From Paenibacillus sp. FSL H8-0079 (GTDB taxonomy: Bacteria > Bacillota > Bacilli > Paenibacillales > Paenibacillaceae): a stretch of DNA of 64,000 nt. Location: the NCBI RefSeq assembly GCF_037991315.1, contig NZ_CP150300.1, positions 1,798,001 to 1,862,000 of the forward strand, given 5' to 3'. The notes beneath the pieces were generated by a model. That model had not been told where the DNA came from. It ran no database searches and worked only from the letters and a program-made list of their open reading frames with translations. Below are positions 33,702 through 42,434 of this stretch, piece by piece. Both the position numbers and the translations under genes were made by a program. Every line of letters starts with the position of its first letter. The first letter of the stretch is position 1.

Positions 33702-33732
33702 TATTGGATATGCGAAATTGCATATTAATATT
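33700..33732. promoter_or_regulatory. Operator-like palindrome upstream of the HTH-dynamin promoter
   Basis: The core ATATGC (33708-33713), six-base spacer, GCATAT (33720-33725) is perfect. Flanking AATATT...AATATT extends the dyad. It overlaps or abuts the -35 box. Position and symmetry fit binding by the gene product's own XRE-type HTH. Seen in sequence; its use as an operator is inferred. Confidence 0.6.
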
Positions 33733-34059
33733 GAAGAGAGCTAAGAATATTAAAACTGAGTAGAGAGCGGAGGGGAGCTTTAATAGAAGATTTTTATTGA
33801 AGCAAGTCCTCAGTGGTGAACGAACTTAGGAATTATTATGGCTCAAAACCATAATTAGTGGTTGATTACGATCTGATCTTTAATCGCTTTTAATATCACA
33901 GTCAAATACAGTCCCAGAGTCATAAAATGATTTGGATCTGTCAACCGCTATTTTTAGATTGAGTCATTACATATGGTCTGGGAGATTTTTTCGTTTTTCA
34001 ACCAATAAGCACGCTAAGCGACTCTCACATCTACCCAAAAAGTTAACTGAGGAAAAATA

Positions 34060-34068
34060 TGCTAGAAT
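34060..34068 (+). promoter_or_regulatory. Extended -10 promoter element
   Basis: TGCTAGAAT (TG-N-TAGAAT) lies 42 bp before ATG 34110, with the same TATGCTAGAAT core as the element at 19599. No clear -35. Confidence 0.45.
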
Positions 34069-34109
34069 AGGGAGTGAACATTTAAAAGGGTCAAATAGGA
34101 GGAATAACA

Positions 34110-34256
34110 ATGATGATTACGATATTTCTAATGTTGATTAATGTGTTGTTGTACGGACTGGGTATATATGCACTGATCCTGTTTATTAAACTTGCCCGAC
34201 GCGGGATTCAGGCACTGGATATCTACCTGTATGAGAAACGCGGAGAACGTTTCTAA
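34110..34256 (+). CDS. Small membrane protein (48 aa)
   Basis: AGGAGG (34097-34102) sits 7 bp before ATG 34110. The product has one long helix (IFLMLINVLLYGLGIYALILF) followed by a basic, then amphipathic tail (KLARRGIQALDIYLYEKRG), so the tail is probably cytoplasmic. Strong ribosome site and an upstream extended -10 support expression. It lies between the GTPase island and the HEXXH protein. Function unknown. Confidence 0.65.
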   Translation: MMITIFLMLINVLLYGLGIYALILFIKLARRGIQALDIYLYEKRGERF

Positions 34257-34363
34257 CGTTCAGCAACTCATACTCGAACAGAATTATCATTTTTCTCTCA
34301 GTGTTTTATCTTTTCTATTCTTGTATGATTAACGCATCATTAGAGTAAAGAGAGGTTAATAAC

Positions 34364-35143
34364 ATGGAGGCTTTTTTAGAGCAAATTAATGAGTTAAACG
34401 AGCTTCAGAAAGACTTGGTTAGCCTGCATCCTTTGTTTGCAGAACATTATCCAGTGATTGTAGCCTATGAAGCTTTATTATATATCTATGATTATTCGTT
34501 CAAAACGCAGCAATATGAGTGGGTGAAGACAGTACCGGACGATTTATATATTCCAGATGAATGCCTTGCCGCAATGCCGGTGCATCATATGGACGGAAGA
34601 ATGTGTGCGATTGTAACGGATGCAGCGTTCAAAGATCTGGAGCAGAAAGTCTATCTATTCCATGAATATGTTCATTGCTATGTATATGAGAAATATGATG
34701 AACGGATCGTGAACCGTCTTCAGATTAAGCACAAAATGGACCAACTGAAGCGCGTGACATGGGAACTGGATTATGAATTTCCGTATGAAGATGAAATCGT
34801 TGTGGAGCGGATTAACTCATTGTTGTCTGCTTTGAAGAGTAAAGACCTAACGGAAGTGCAAACAGCTAGAAAGGCGTTGTTCCGTGCATTAAATGAAGAA
34901 CAAGCCGAGTACTGGAGCTGGCTGGAGTGGAACGAAGGTTACGCAAGGTATGTTGAGAATCTGATTCGGGCAAAATTTGGACAGGAAAGTAACCATTTTG
35001 GAGATACTGCTCCGTTCAATCGTCTGGTATTCTATGAGTGTGGCTCGGAATATATTAGCCTGCTCGCGAAGGAACAGCCGGAGTATCATACGGAGCTAGA
35101 GCAGCTGTTTGACCGCATGCAAGTGGAGAGAATTCAGGGATAA
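34364..35143 (+). CDS. Putative HEXXH metalloprotein
   Basis: A 259-aa cytoplasmic protein. HEYVH at residues 100-104 is an HEXXH zinc site, and EWNEGYARYVE places a third ligand candidate at Glu191, the pattern of gluzincin metallopeptidases. The rest is helical and charged. There is no signal peptide, so any peptidase action would be inside the cell. GAGAGG precedes ATG 34364. I do not recognise a named family; activity is inferred from the motif only. The gene is GC-typical, unlike the island upstream. Confidence 0.6.
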   Translation: MEAFLEQINELNELQKDLVSLHPLFAEHYPVIVAYEALLYIYDYSFKTQQYEWVKTVPDDLYIPDECLAAMPVHHMDGRMCAIVTDAAFKDLEQKVYLFHEYVHCYVYEKYDERIVNRLQIKHKMDQLKRVTWELDYEFPYEDEIVVERINSLLSALKSKDLTEVQTARKALFRALNEEQAEYWSWLEWNEGYARYVENLIRAKFGQESNHFGDTAPFNRLVFYECGSEYISLLAKEQPEYHTELEQLFDRMQVERIQG

Positions 35144-35280
35144 TCACGCATCTACGGTGAAAAAAGGTGGAACCTAGCGAAGTCTCACTATTCGCGAGAT
35201 CTGTACGTTGCACCAGTAAGTTATATCGTTTCTTTTTCTAAGTATAGTAGAATACTTCCCGATAAAAGGAGATTAACTCT

Positions 35281-35961
35281 ATGCCGTTACCTATGGTTCA
35301 TCTCAATATTGCTAATCGAATTGCAGAATCTCTGCAAATGCAGTCTGATCGAGGTTCATTCTATCTGGGGAATATCGCCCCAGATTCCATACATATGCGT
35401 GAAGGCACAACCAGAGAGGATAAGGAATACACCCATTTCAACCCGAAAGATGATGGAGATTACGTTGGCGGACTGAACGAACTCTACTCATCCTATATGC
35501 AACAACTCACCGATGAAGGATGGAAGTGGTTTGTGCGAGGATACTTTATGCATGTGCTGACAGACTATTACTGGTTCCGAAGTGTGCATCCTGAATTCGT
35601 CGAACGGGTCAACAAGGCAGACCAACATAGAGGCATTAGCAGATCGAAAGATGAACTGGCGCGTTTATATTACCAGGAGACGGACCAGATCGATTTTAAT
35701 TTCTATCAAGGTTCAAGTTGGAGTGAAGAAGTGTGGCAGGTGCTCAACAGTTCACCAGGCTATGTCATGACGGATCGTTTAACTGCTGATGAGATTATTC
35801 GCTGGCGGGACCACACGTTTTCTTTTCTAAATGGGGAAGAACCGGGAATTACTCCTGAGTTCATTACGGGTGAGAGGGTTCAAGCATTTGTGGAAGAGAC
35901 TGTTGAGCGACTGATCTCTATGTTGTCTTCATGGGACCCGGAGTTACGTAACTGGATATGA
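35281..35961 (+). CDS. Zinc-dependent phospholipase C family protein
   Basis: A 226-aa protein with the zinc-dependent phospholipase C/S1-P1-like helical fold. It begins MPLPMVHLNIANRI (N-terminal metal region), then GNIAPDSIHMREG, YTHFNPK, and FMHVLTDYYWF, which supply His/Asp ligands. There is no signal peptide, so unlike the toxin phospholipases it stays in the cell; substrate unknown. AAAGGAG precedes ATG 35281. A broken paralogue lies at 16147-16781, so the family was duplicated in this genome. Confidence 0.75.
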   Translation: MPLPMVHLNIANRIAESLQMQSDRGSFYLGNIAPDSIHMREGTTREDKEYTHFNPKDDGDYVGGLNELYSSYMQQLTDEGWKWFVRGYFMHVLTDYYWFRSVHPEFVERVNKADQHRGISRSKDELARLYYQETDQIDFNFYQGSSWSEEVWQVLNSSPGYVMTDRLTADEIIRWRDHTFSFLNGEEPGITPEFITGERVQAFVEETVERLISMLSSWDPELRNWI

Positions 35962-36059
35962 CTACAGAAAGTTAGTGCAGTTGTGCCATTAGATACTGTA
36001 TTTATTACTTCTCTATTCATTAATTGTCTATTCATTACGAAGTCAGGGAGGCAAGAGGT

Positions 36060-36482
36060 ATGGTGAAATATGGAGGTTGGTTGATGGTACTCGTCATTGC
36101 TACGTTCATTACAGGATGTAGTCAACCGAATGAATCGGACTCGGAAGAAGGGCTTCCTGTGCTGATCACTTTAACCTGTAATCCAAACCTCACTTTGGAA
36201 CCATGCCAAGATGTTGAGTTTGATCGATCTGACGAGATTCGGATCATGATGGAGGCCATACATAAGGCTGAGCGTTTGCCGGGGAATCTGAATTATGGTA
36301 CACAGTACATGATGAGTATAAAGAATGTAGACGGCTCGGTTACCAAGTATGATTTTTCATTAGGAATGGATCCCAAGATGCAGGGCCTCTTAGTAAACCA
36401 GGAAGACACGTCTACCGGTTATAGTATATCCCTTGAGGATGCTAACCAATTAAGAAGATTGATCCAGCGACGTACAGATTAA
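36060..36482 (+). CDS. Lipoprotein, hypothetical
   Basis: A 140-aa lipoprotein. The signal (MVKYGGWLMVLVIATFITGC) ends in lipobox ITGC with the lipidated Cys at 20. The mature domain is strand-rich with a Cys pair (TCNPNLTLEPCQD) that could form a disulphide. The start at ATG 36060 has GGGAGG (36046-36051) at 8 bp. It is anchored on the outer face of the membrane. Function unknown. A GNAT gene follows after 27 bp. Confidence 0.7.
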   Translation: MVKYGGWLMVLVIATFITGCSQPNESDSEEGLPVLITLTCNPNLTLEPCQDVEFDRSDEIRIMMEAIHKAERLPGNLNYGTQYMMSIKNVDGSVTKYDFSLGMDPKMQGLLVNQEDTSTGYSISLEDANQLRRLIQRRTD

Positions 36483-36509
36483 GAAGGTATATGGAACGGA
36501 GAAGAACCT

Positions 36510-37088
36510 GTGGATGACAAAATTATCATTGAACCTTTGACGCGAACGGATGCGGAGGCAGCGTGTCAGGTGTTTGAGACAACGATCCCCGCAGCATTCG
36601 AACAGGAGGGCATAGGCTCGCTACTGGATGATATCCAGCATGAAATAGCACATAAGAGAGCATTAATTCACACTGCATTGCAGCCAGATCATAACAAGGA
36701 AGCAAATGTATTTTTCCTCGTGGCCAAAATGGACGATGTTATCGTAGGCACAATCTCATATGTACCTTGTGGTGCGGAGATTCGAGAATGCGCAGAGGGC
36801 CGACTGAACAAGATCGGAGAACTGGGGAGCCTGTACGTGTTGTCCGATGTTCAAGGTCAGGGGATTGGTTCGGCGCTCATTCTTGCACTGGTTACCGAAC
36901 TGCAGCGGCTGGGAATTCAGCAATTTTGCCTGGATAGCGGCTATCGAATCGCACAGCAGAAGTGGCAACACAAATTCGGTGAACCCTATGTCGTGGCGAA
37001 GAACTACTGGGGCGAAGGAACAGACCATATGGTTTGGTTGTGTAGAGTGCAGGATTTTGCTGATAAAATAAACAGATGTAAAAGATGA
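36510..37088 (+). CDS. GNAT family N-acetyltransferase
   Basis: A 192-aa GNAT. Motif A is GSLYVLSDVQGQGIGSALILA, and the helix before the C-terminal strand contains FCLDSGYRIAQQKWQHKFG in place of the usual motif B. GGAGAAG lies before GTG 36510. A terminator follows directly, so the lipoprotein and this gene may share a transcript. Substrate unknown. Confidence 0.75.
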   Translation: MDDKIIIEPLTRTDAEAACQVFETTIPAAFEQEGIGSLLDDIQHEIAHKRALIHTALQPDHNKEANVFFLVAKMDDVIVGTISYVPCGAEIRECAEGRLNKIGELGSLYVLSDVQGQGIGSALILALVTELQRLGIQQFCLDSGYRIAQQKWQHKFGEPYVVAKNYWGEGTDHMVWLCRVQDFADKINRCKR

Positions 37089-37120
37089 CCACCTGCTTGG
37101 CAACAGGAGTCATCTTTTTT
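37081..37120 (+). terminator. Rho-independent terminator
   Basis: AAAGATGAC pairs with GTCATCTTT across a loop that also contains CCTG/CAGG pairing, followed by six T. It overlaps the last codons of the GNAT gene. Confidence 0.8.
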
Positions 37121-37173
37121 ATTGCGTTCATCTTGGAGAATCCACCTTGTTACATGTGATCGTTCTTATTTCC

Positions 37174-37500
37174 TTATTTCGATGGCATTTCTTCTTCAGC
37201 GATCAATTCATATTTTTCAGTATAGGTACCTTTGGCGAGCACTTTTAAGAAGGTGCCTTGATTAAGTGTACTGCTGGTGGTAAATACTACTCGTTTAATT
37301 TCTCCGCTTTCGGTGATTCCTTGCAGCCTATATTTATATCTACCGTTATCATCTACAGGTTCATCTTGAAGCTTAACATATACATATTCCTCTTTAATCA
37401 TTGGATTAAAACGATCAAATGGCTCACGCATGAAGAGATAGAGGCAAGCAATCATAACAATTACAACGAGACAAGAAATGAATATCCTTTTTTTCATCAT
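37174..37500 (-). CDS. yxeA: YxeA family secreted/membrane protein
   Basis: A 108-aa protein with an N-terminal signal anchor (RIFISCLVVIVMIACLYLF) and an extracellular domain (EEYVYVKLQDEPVDDNGRYKYRLQG). This is the YxeA (DUF1093) family, which in Bacillus subtilis is the last gene of the yxdJKLM-yxeA operon. It lies 11 bp behind the ABC permease gene on the minus strand, in the same order. The exact role is unknown; relatives are induced by cationic peptides together with the transporter. Confidence 0.8.
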   Translation of the reverse strand: MMKKRIFISCLVVIVMIACLYLFMREPFDRFNPMIKEEYVYVKLQDEPVDDNGRYKYRLQGITESGEIKRVVFTTSSTLNQGTFLKVLAKGTYTEKYELIAEEEMPSK

Positions 37501-37511
37501 TTTCTTCCTTT

Positions 37512-39440
37512 CTATAGAGCATTGGTGACGATGTTTTTGTAATACCGGATGGTAACGACGGTGAACACTAGATAGATAAGAACATATACTGCCATACTTA
37601 TGAGGATTGGGGTTAGCATGCTTGCTGCAAGGAGTATAGAGCTTACCTTCAAGGCAAAAGCAGCATGGGTTAATCCGATACCCAGCGGAATTAAATAAAC
37701 AAAGAGCTGTTTACGGATAATGCCTTTCATCATATCGCTTACTTGAAATCCGAGTTGTCGCAGTGTCCGATAATGGTTTTTTTCTTGTTCAGCCTCTGTC
37801 ATTTGTTTGAAATACAAAATACTTCCCGTTGAAAGGATAAATACCAAGCCTAAAAATCCGGCAATAAAAATGAGCAGCCCGAAGTTTTGACGCGATCCCT
37901 CGTATGTGGAATAAAAGTCCCTGAGTAACAGGTCACTGTCTACACTCGTTCGAAAGATGTCCGAAGCGGTATCTGTTTTCTCACGATCTAATACGTTAAA
38001 AACCTCAAAATTCAAAAGTTGTTTGGATTCATCCTCCTGAATGCTGCTTCTCATTCTTTCGAAAGTTGCTTGAGAAACAAGTAATTGATAGCCATAGTTA
38101 ATGTAATTCATCATATTGTTAAGCTTATACTTGGAGACGGTTAGTAGATTTGTTTCATCATTTGATGCGTATTGCACTTCTTTTGGAGATGAAATCTCCA
38201 TTCCTTCTATAATGGCTCGCGAACTATGATAGATGGCTTCACCATCTTGGGGACGCTCAAGATCTACTCCAACCTGAGTCATCTGCTCTGCTGAGAAAAG
38301 CAAAAACGGTCTGTTACGATGGCTTGGTTTTGAATTCTGATTCTGATCCACCCATGCGCCATTAAATCGGATGGCATTCACTTGATAATGATCGAATTCA
38401 ATCTGCGCATCTCTTAACTTATTTGATATCACAGCGGCTTCCTCCGGCATATTTTCCACTGCAAAATCAAAAGGCATCGCCAATCTTACATCCTTTTCGA
38501 TGGAATAATATAAGGAATAGGAAAGAGAAATCATCGTAATCGTCATCGCAGACAATATCGTGATTAAGGTTAACGAATTGGCGTGACCTTTCATTCTGTG
38601 CATTAATGGTGCTACCGAAAGGCTATTAACCAAGCCGAGATTCCCATTTTGCTTTTTTCGATAAATATATAATATCCAGCTTATGGTTGTATGGAAGACT
38701 AAATAGGTTCCAAGTATGGTACTGACGAGAACGATTAACATCAGAAAAATGAGAGCATCTGCATTGTATCCAATAAAGGTAGACACATAATAACCAAATC
38801 CGATCAGACTTACGCCTGCTAAGCCTAAAATGCCTGAAACGATGCTTGGACGTTTGACAAAGGCCTCATTTTGATGAGTAGCCTGAAACAATTGCAGTAA
38901 TGTACTGCGATACACCGTCCATATCATTTGTAAGGATGTAACCGCAATCAGGCAAGTAAACACAGCAATCGTTTGAATGAGTGCTTGGGTAGAGAAGGTT
39001 AAGCCAAACTTGGCATCAAGCCCTAACAGGTTTATTAACAGTAAGAGAAACAGTCGCGAGAGTAAAGTTCCAACTATCGTTCCGATCAATAAAGCACCTA
39101 GACCAAGAATCGTGTGCTCCAGGATCAGTACCCGAGCGACCCAAGCCTTGGACAAGCCAATTAACTGATACAATCCGATTTCTTGACTGCGCCTTCTAAT
39201 AAAGATGTTTGTCGCATACATCGTAAACACAATCGTAATAAGAATGAGTAATATGCCTGCGATTTGAAAAGCCGTTGAGAAGTTCACGCTAGATTGAACC
39301 GTTTCAACAACGGTTTGATCATTTTGCAGGGTAGAAAAGATAAAATATAAACTTATGCTGAAAATCATCGCGAAAAAATAAAGATAATACATTTTGATGT
39401 TTTTCCGCATGCTGCGCATCACTAGTTTCCGTATGTTCAT
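37512..39440 (-). CDS. yxdM: BceB/YxdM-type ABC transporter permease
   Basis: A 642-aa permease of the BceB type. Ten membrane helices are expected: one at the N-terminus, three near 55-175, two near 195-255, two near 285-310, then a large extracellular domain of about 210 residues (about 310-520) and three C-terminal helices. The extracellular domain binds the antimicrobial peptide and signals to the paired kinase. It follows the ATPase with a 4-nt overlap. With the ATPase it removes peptide antibiotics from their membrane target. Confidence 0.85.
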   Translation of the reverse strand: MNIRKLVMRSMRKNIKMYYLYFFAMIFSISLYFIFSTLQNDQTVVETVQSSVNFSTAFQIAGILLILITIVFTMYATNIFIRRRSQEIGLYQLIGLSKAWVARVLILEHTILGLGALLIGTIVGTLLSRLFLLLLINLLGLDAKFGLTFSTQALIQTIAVFTCLIAVTSLQMIWTVYRSTLLQLFQATHQNEAFVKRPSIVSGILGLAGVSLIGFGYYVSTFIGYNADALIFLMLIVLVSTILGTYLVFHTTISWILYIYRKKQNGNLGLVNSLSVAPLMHRMKGHANSLTLITILSAMTITMISLSYSLYYSIEKDVRLAMPFDFAVENMPEEAAVISNKLRDAQIEFDHYQVNAIRFNGAWVDQNQNSKPSHRNRPFLLFSAEQMTQVGVDLERPQDGEAIYHSSRAIIEGMEISSPKEVQYASNDETNLLTVSKYKLNNMMNYINYGYQLLVSQATFERMRSSIQEDESKQLLNFEVFNVLDREKTDTASDIFRTSVDSDLLLRDFYSTYEGSRQNFGLLIFIAGFLGLVFILSTGSILYFKQMTEAEQEKNHYRTLRQLGFQVSDMMKGIIRKQLFVYLIPLGIGLTHAAFALKVSSILLAASMLTPILISMAVYVLIYLVFTVVTIRYYKNIVTNAL

Positions 39441-40216
39441 TTCGGGCTGCCCCCTCCAAGAACGGCCTGCATATCCAGAATGTCTTTGAAAAATGATTCT
39501 CTCGTTTTCTCTCCCCGGTACAATTCAGCAAATACTTTGCCATCCTTTAGAAAGACCACCCGGTTACAATAGCTAGACGCTAGCGGGTCATGAGTAACCA
39601 TGACAATGGTGACTTGTCGTGACTGGTTGATCTCATGTAAATTCTCTAACAGATTGGAGGCTGCTTTGGAATCCAGGGCACCGGTAGGTTCATCCGCAAA
39701 TACAAGCGAGGGCGAATGAATTAACGCTCGTGCCGCAGAGGTACGTTGCTTTTGGCCGCCTGAAATTTCAGTAGGATACTTATCAGCCAATTCATGAATG
39801 CCTAAAATCTCTGCAATCTCATTAAACTCATGTTCAGCTTCAATTTTGCTTATTTTTGTTAAAGACACAGGCAGCAAAATATTTTCTTTTACCGTTAACG
39901 TATCGAGCAAATTGTAATCTTGAAAGATAAAGCCCAAATGTTGACGACGAATATCGGAAAGCTGCCTATCCTTCATTTTAGAAATCTCGTGCTCATGTAT
40001 AAAAATCTTGCCATCTGTGGCTCGGTCAATCGTCGCTAACGTATTGAGAAGAGTGGTTTTACCTGAGCCTGAAGGTCCCATAATTCCGACAAACTCACCC
40101 TCAGTCACTCGAAGATCAATTCCTTGTAACACCTGTTGAGCATTTCCCTTTGAACCATAAGATTTACGTACGCCCTCAGCATTTAAAACGGTTTTCGGTG
40201 TCATTTGATGTGTCAT
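39437..40216 (-). CDS. yxdL: BceA/YxdL-type ABC transporter ATP-binding protein
   Basis: A 259-aa ATPase of the peptide-detoxification type. Walker A is GPSGSGKTT, the Q-loop is [14 protein letters not shown] (typical of BceA-like proteins), the signature is [15 protein letters not shown], Walker B is [12 protein letters not shown], and the switch His is in VTHDPLA. A start at ATG 40216 (MTHQMTP) has GGAGTG at about 8 bp; the longer GTG start adds three residues. It is translationally coupled to the permease and has its own control region upstream. Confidence 0.85.
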   Translation of the reverse strand: MTHQMTPKTVLNAEGVRKSYGSKGNAQQVLQGIDLRVTEGEFVGIMGPSGSGKTTLLNTLATIDRATDGKIFIHEHEISKMKDRQLSDIRRQHLGFIFQDYNLLDTLTVKENILLPVSLTKISKIEAEHEFNEIAEILGIHELADKYPTEISGGQKQRTSAARALIHSPSLVFADEPTGALDSKAASNLLENLHEINQSRQVTIVMVTHDPLASSYCNRVVFLKDGKVFAELYRGEKTRESFFKDILDMQAVLGGGSPK

Positions 40217-40305
40217 TCCATACACTCCAATCGAGTTGTTCTATATACAGTGTAGTTCTTTTAAACCTTCAGGTCGTAAGCTCTAGATGATAAAACAGGC
40301 TCGAA

Positions 40306-40323
40306 TGTGATATTTTCGTCACA
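40306..40323. promoter_or_regulatory. Inverted repeat, likely response-regulator operator for the ABC genes
   Basis: TGTGA-N8-TCACA is a perfect inverted repeat about 90 bp upstream of the ATPase start, between the kinase terminator and the ABC genes. Bce-type response regulators bind inverted repeats in this position and activate promoters with poor -35 boxes; none is clear here. Binding by the adjacent regulator is inferred. Confidence 0.6.
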
Positions 40324-40330
40324 TTGCAAC

Positions 40331-40371
40331 GATAAAGCAGTCAGGCTTTATACATATCCTGACTGCTTTTA
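40331..40371 (-). terminator. Terminator after the two-component genes
   Basis: Perfect 12-bp stem: AAAGCAGTCAGG (40334-40345) with CCTGACTGCTTT (40358-40369) and a 12-nt loop. On the minus strand it is followed by a short T tract. It separates the two-component genes from the ABC genes, so the latter can be induced separately. Confidence 0.8.
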
Positions 40372-40383
40372 TGATTACCCGGT

Positions 40384-41421
40384 TTATAGTAAAGTTCGTC
40401 TAAGCATTTCAAACGGATTATCACTCGTGAATACCATCGAAATAGATGTTCCTTCTCCAACAGCCGAATCAACTTCAAGTCGAACATGTAACTTCTTGCA
40501 TATTTCTTTTGCAAGATAGAGTCCCATTCCAGTCGCTGAGTTCTGTATCCTCCCATTTTCACCCGTAAAGCCCTTATCAAATATGCGAGGCAGGTCATGT
40601 GCCTGAATGCCAGGTCCTTCATCTTTAATGATTACGATCACGGACTCATTTTCATGGAGACCCATGTGAATGAATAGTTTTCCATTGGTTGGACTGTACT
40701 TAATCGCATTCGTTAAAAGCTGTCTTATCACAAACCTGCACCACTTTTTGTCCGTGTACACGGCAGACACCGTATTCGCCGTCAAATCAATGGATATATT
40801 CTTTTCCATGCACCATGTGGATAGCTCACGAATCTCTTCTCTTAGCAAATCTTTCACTTCCAGCTTTTCGGGGAGTAAGTCGGAGTCCAAGTTGGCTAAT
40901 CGCGAAATGTATAGCTGTTGATCAATTAATAAGTGCATTCTAAGCCAAGACGCATTTAACCTTTGAGCTAGCTCATTAGAACGATGAGCATCAATGGTTA
41001 TCTTCATCGCTGTGAGGGGTGTTTTCATCTCATGAACCCATGAAGCAAGATCCGTATGTTCCATGAGTTGGGTAGACTGTTCCTCTCGCCGCTTGTTTTG
41101 ATAATGTTGATGAATGTTTTGTAAAAGAGTATAAACCATTGGGGCAGGAAAAGAGCTGTGAGGTTTGGGCACATCTTCAAACCAGTCCTCTCCGACATCA
41201 TCAGAAAGGGTGCGAAGGGATTTATAATAGGCGGTTTCCTTGTTATACCTCCAAATAAAGAAGCTCAAAGTGATAATTAGGAACAACGAATTTAGATAGA
41301 TGAGAGAATGAGGCTCCACACGAATGCCAGCATCTAATTGTATTAAAGCATTGGTGAGCAGAAGTAGTAACCCAATCAAGACAATCCAACTTTTTTTATA
41401 CATGAGATAAGCGATAAACAA
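40384..41421 (-). CDS. yxdK: Intramembrane-sensing histidine kinase (BceS/YxdK type)
   Basis: A 345-aa kinase with two closely spaced N-terminal helices (about 13-30 and 40-57) and no extracellular loop of size, the mark of intramembrane-sensing kinases that read the state of a BceAB-type transporter. The H-box is SWVHEMKTPLTAMK; N box LLTNAIKYSP; G motifs DEGPGI and GMGLYLAKEI. It is 11 bp downstream of the regulator gene. It would not sense peptide alone but through YxdLM-like proteins. Confidence 0.85.
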   Translation of the reverse strand: MFIAYLMYKKSWIVLIGLLLLLTNALIQLDAGIRVEPHSLIYLNSLFLIITLSFFIWRYNKETAYYKSLRTLSDDVGEDWFEDVPKPHSSFPAPMVYTLLQNIHQHYQNKRREEQSTQLMEHTDLASWVHEMKTPLTAMKITIDAHRSNELAQRLNASWLRMHLLIDQQLYISRLANLDSDLLPEKLEVKDLLREEIRELSTWCMEKNISIDLTANTVSAVYTDKKWCRFVIRQLLTNAIKYSPTNGKLFIHMGLHENESVIVIIKDEGPGIQAHDLPRIFDKGFTGENGRIQNSATGMGLYLAKEICKKLHVRLEVDSAVGEGTSISMVFTSDNPFEMLRRTLL

Positions 41422-41432
41422 TGGGGAACCTC

Positions 41433-42110
41433 CTAAAGAGTAACGGCCATATACCCCAGACCTTTTTTAGTCACAATCCCATCAGCTAAGTTGAGACAGG
41501 AAAGCTTTTGACGTAATCTTGTGATGTTGGCTGTGAGCGTATTGTCATTAATGAATTGATCATCATCCCAGAGCATTTTCATCAGTTCATGACGTGAGAT
41601 AATTTTATTATTGGATTTAACTAAAACCGATAGTATAAAAAATTCATTTTTTGTCAGGCCAATGGTTTGCCCATCCTTATGAATTTCACCGCTTTTTAAA
41701 TCAAGAATCGCTTGATTCCACTCCAAGACATTGGAGGAAGCCTCTTCATATGTATAGGTTCGACGAAGAATAGCCTGTACCTTGGCGATCAGTACATCCA
41801 TATGAAAAGGTTTAGGAACGTAATCGTCCGCCCCTAAGTTCATCGCCATCACCATATCCATCGGATGATCTCTTGATGAAAGAAAGATAATAGGAACTTT
41901 GGACACGGCACGTATTTCTCTACACCAATGAAAGCCGTCAAACTTGGGAAGCTGTATATCAATAATCACTAAGTGAGGTCGATGATCTACAAAGGAATCC
42001 ATCACATGTGAAAAATCAGTAGGACTACTTACCTCATATGACCACTGATTTAATCCTTCTCTAAGCGCTTCCAAGAGGAGAGAGTCATCCTCAATAATAA
42101 AGATATTCAT
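41433..42110 (-). CDS. yxdJ: OmpR-family response regulator (BceR/YxdJ type)
   Basis: A 225-aa regulator. The receiver domain (1-115) has acidic pair EDD, phospho-acceptor Asp in LVIIDIQLP, Thr/Ser in IIFLSSRD and Lys in PKPFHMD. The C-terminal winged helix (130-225) reads VLEWNQAILDLKSGEI and NTLTANITRLRQKL. AAGGAGGGG sits about 12 bp upstream. It is first of a minus-strand set: regulator, kinase, ATPase, permease, YxeA. The likely target is the inverted repeat at 40306-40323. Confidence 0.85.
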   Translation of the reverse strand: MNIFIIEDDSLLLEALREGLNQWSYEVSSPTDFSHVMDSFVDHRPHLVIIDIQLPKFDGFHWCREIRAVSKVPIIFLSSRDHPMDMVMAMNLGADDYVPKPFHMDVLIAKVQAILRRTYTYEEASSNVLEWNQAILDLKSGEIHKDGQTIGLTKNEFFILSVLVKSNNKIISRHELMKMLWDDDQFINDNTLTANITRLRQKLSCLNLADGIVTKKGLGYMAVTL

Positions 42111-42434
42111 ATTCAGACATATCCCCTCCTTCAGATGCCACTCCAGTATATCAACGGACAGTTCGAATTACCAGAACGACAACTTCGTACCCTACAGCAT
42201 TCGATCAGGAAGGAATAGGCTCCTTTTGTGTGAAGTACAGGATTATATAGTAAACTGAAATGAACAAAAGAGATGACGACCTGAACTGTACAGGGACGAA
42301 AAGGCGGTAAAAGATGCACCTCAGCGAGTTTTGAGACACGCCCTAACGGAATCTTTCTGCATCGATCGTGGGCGATTGTTCGTACAGTGTATCATGTGTG
42401 TTTTTATGTACCCGAGGAAAAAAGGAGTGAACAT
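42111..42434. other. Divergent intergenic region
   Basis: About 320 bp between the response-regulator gene (minus) and the PH-domain gene (plus). A TATAAT on the minus strand at 42242-42247 is a plausible -10 for the two-component genes, though the -35 is weak. The plus-strand ribosome site AAAGGAGTG is at 42421-42429. I see no RNA, repeat or further gene; a minus frame here has no ribosome site. Confidence 0.4.
42242..42247 (-). promoter_or_regulatory. Candidate -10 box of the two-component genes
   Basis: TATAAT on the minus strand, about 130 bp before the response-regulator start. The best -35 candidates are weak, so this is a tentative call. Confidence 0.35.

Larger units (their letters stand above)
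33632..34109. other. Regulatory intergenic region between divergent units
   Basis: About 480 bp. It holds the minus-strand promoter and palindrome of the GTPase gene (33673-33732), an unassigned inverted repeat ATTATGG-N7-CCATAAT (33835-33855), and the plus-strand extended -10 of the small gene at 34110. A short plus frame at 33932-34141 has no ribosome site and overlaps that gene. No other gene, RNA or insertion sequence is visible. Confidence 0.5.

Noticed and set aside
33932..34141. Plus-strand frame of 69 aa upstream of the small membrane gene
   Set aside because: Its composition is polar and repetitive in Asn/Asp near the end, it overlaps the better-supported gene at 34110, and it has no ribosome site.
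35168..35190. AAGGTGGAACC followed by AGCG, similar to the T-box motif AGGGTGGNACCGCG
   Set aside because: There is no room for a leader with specifier loop (the previous gene ends at 35143), and no aminoacyl-tRNA or amino-acid gene follows. Likely chance or a far-decayed remnant.
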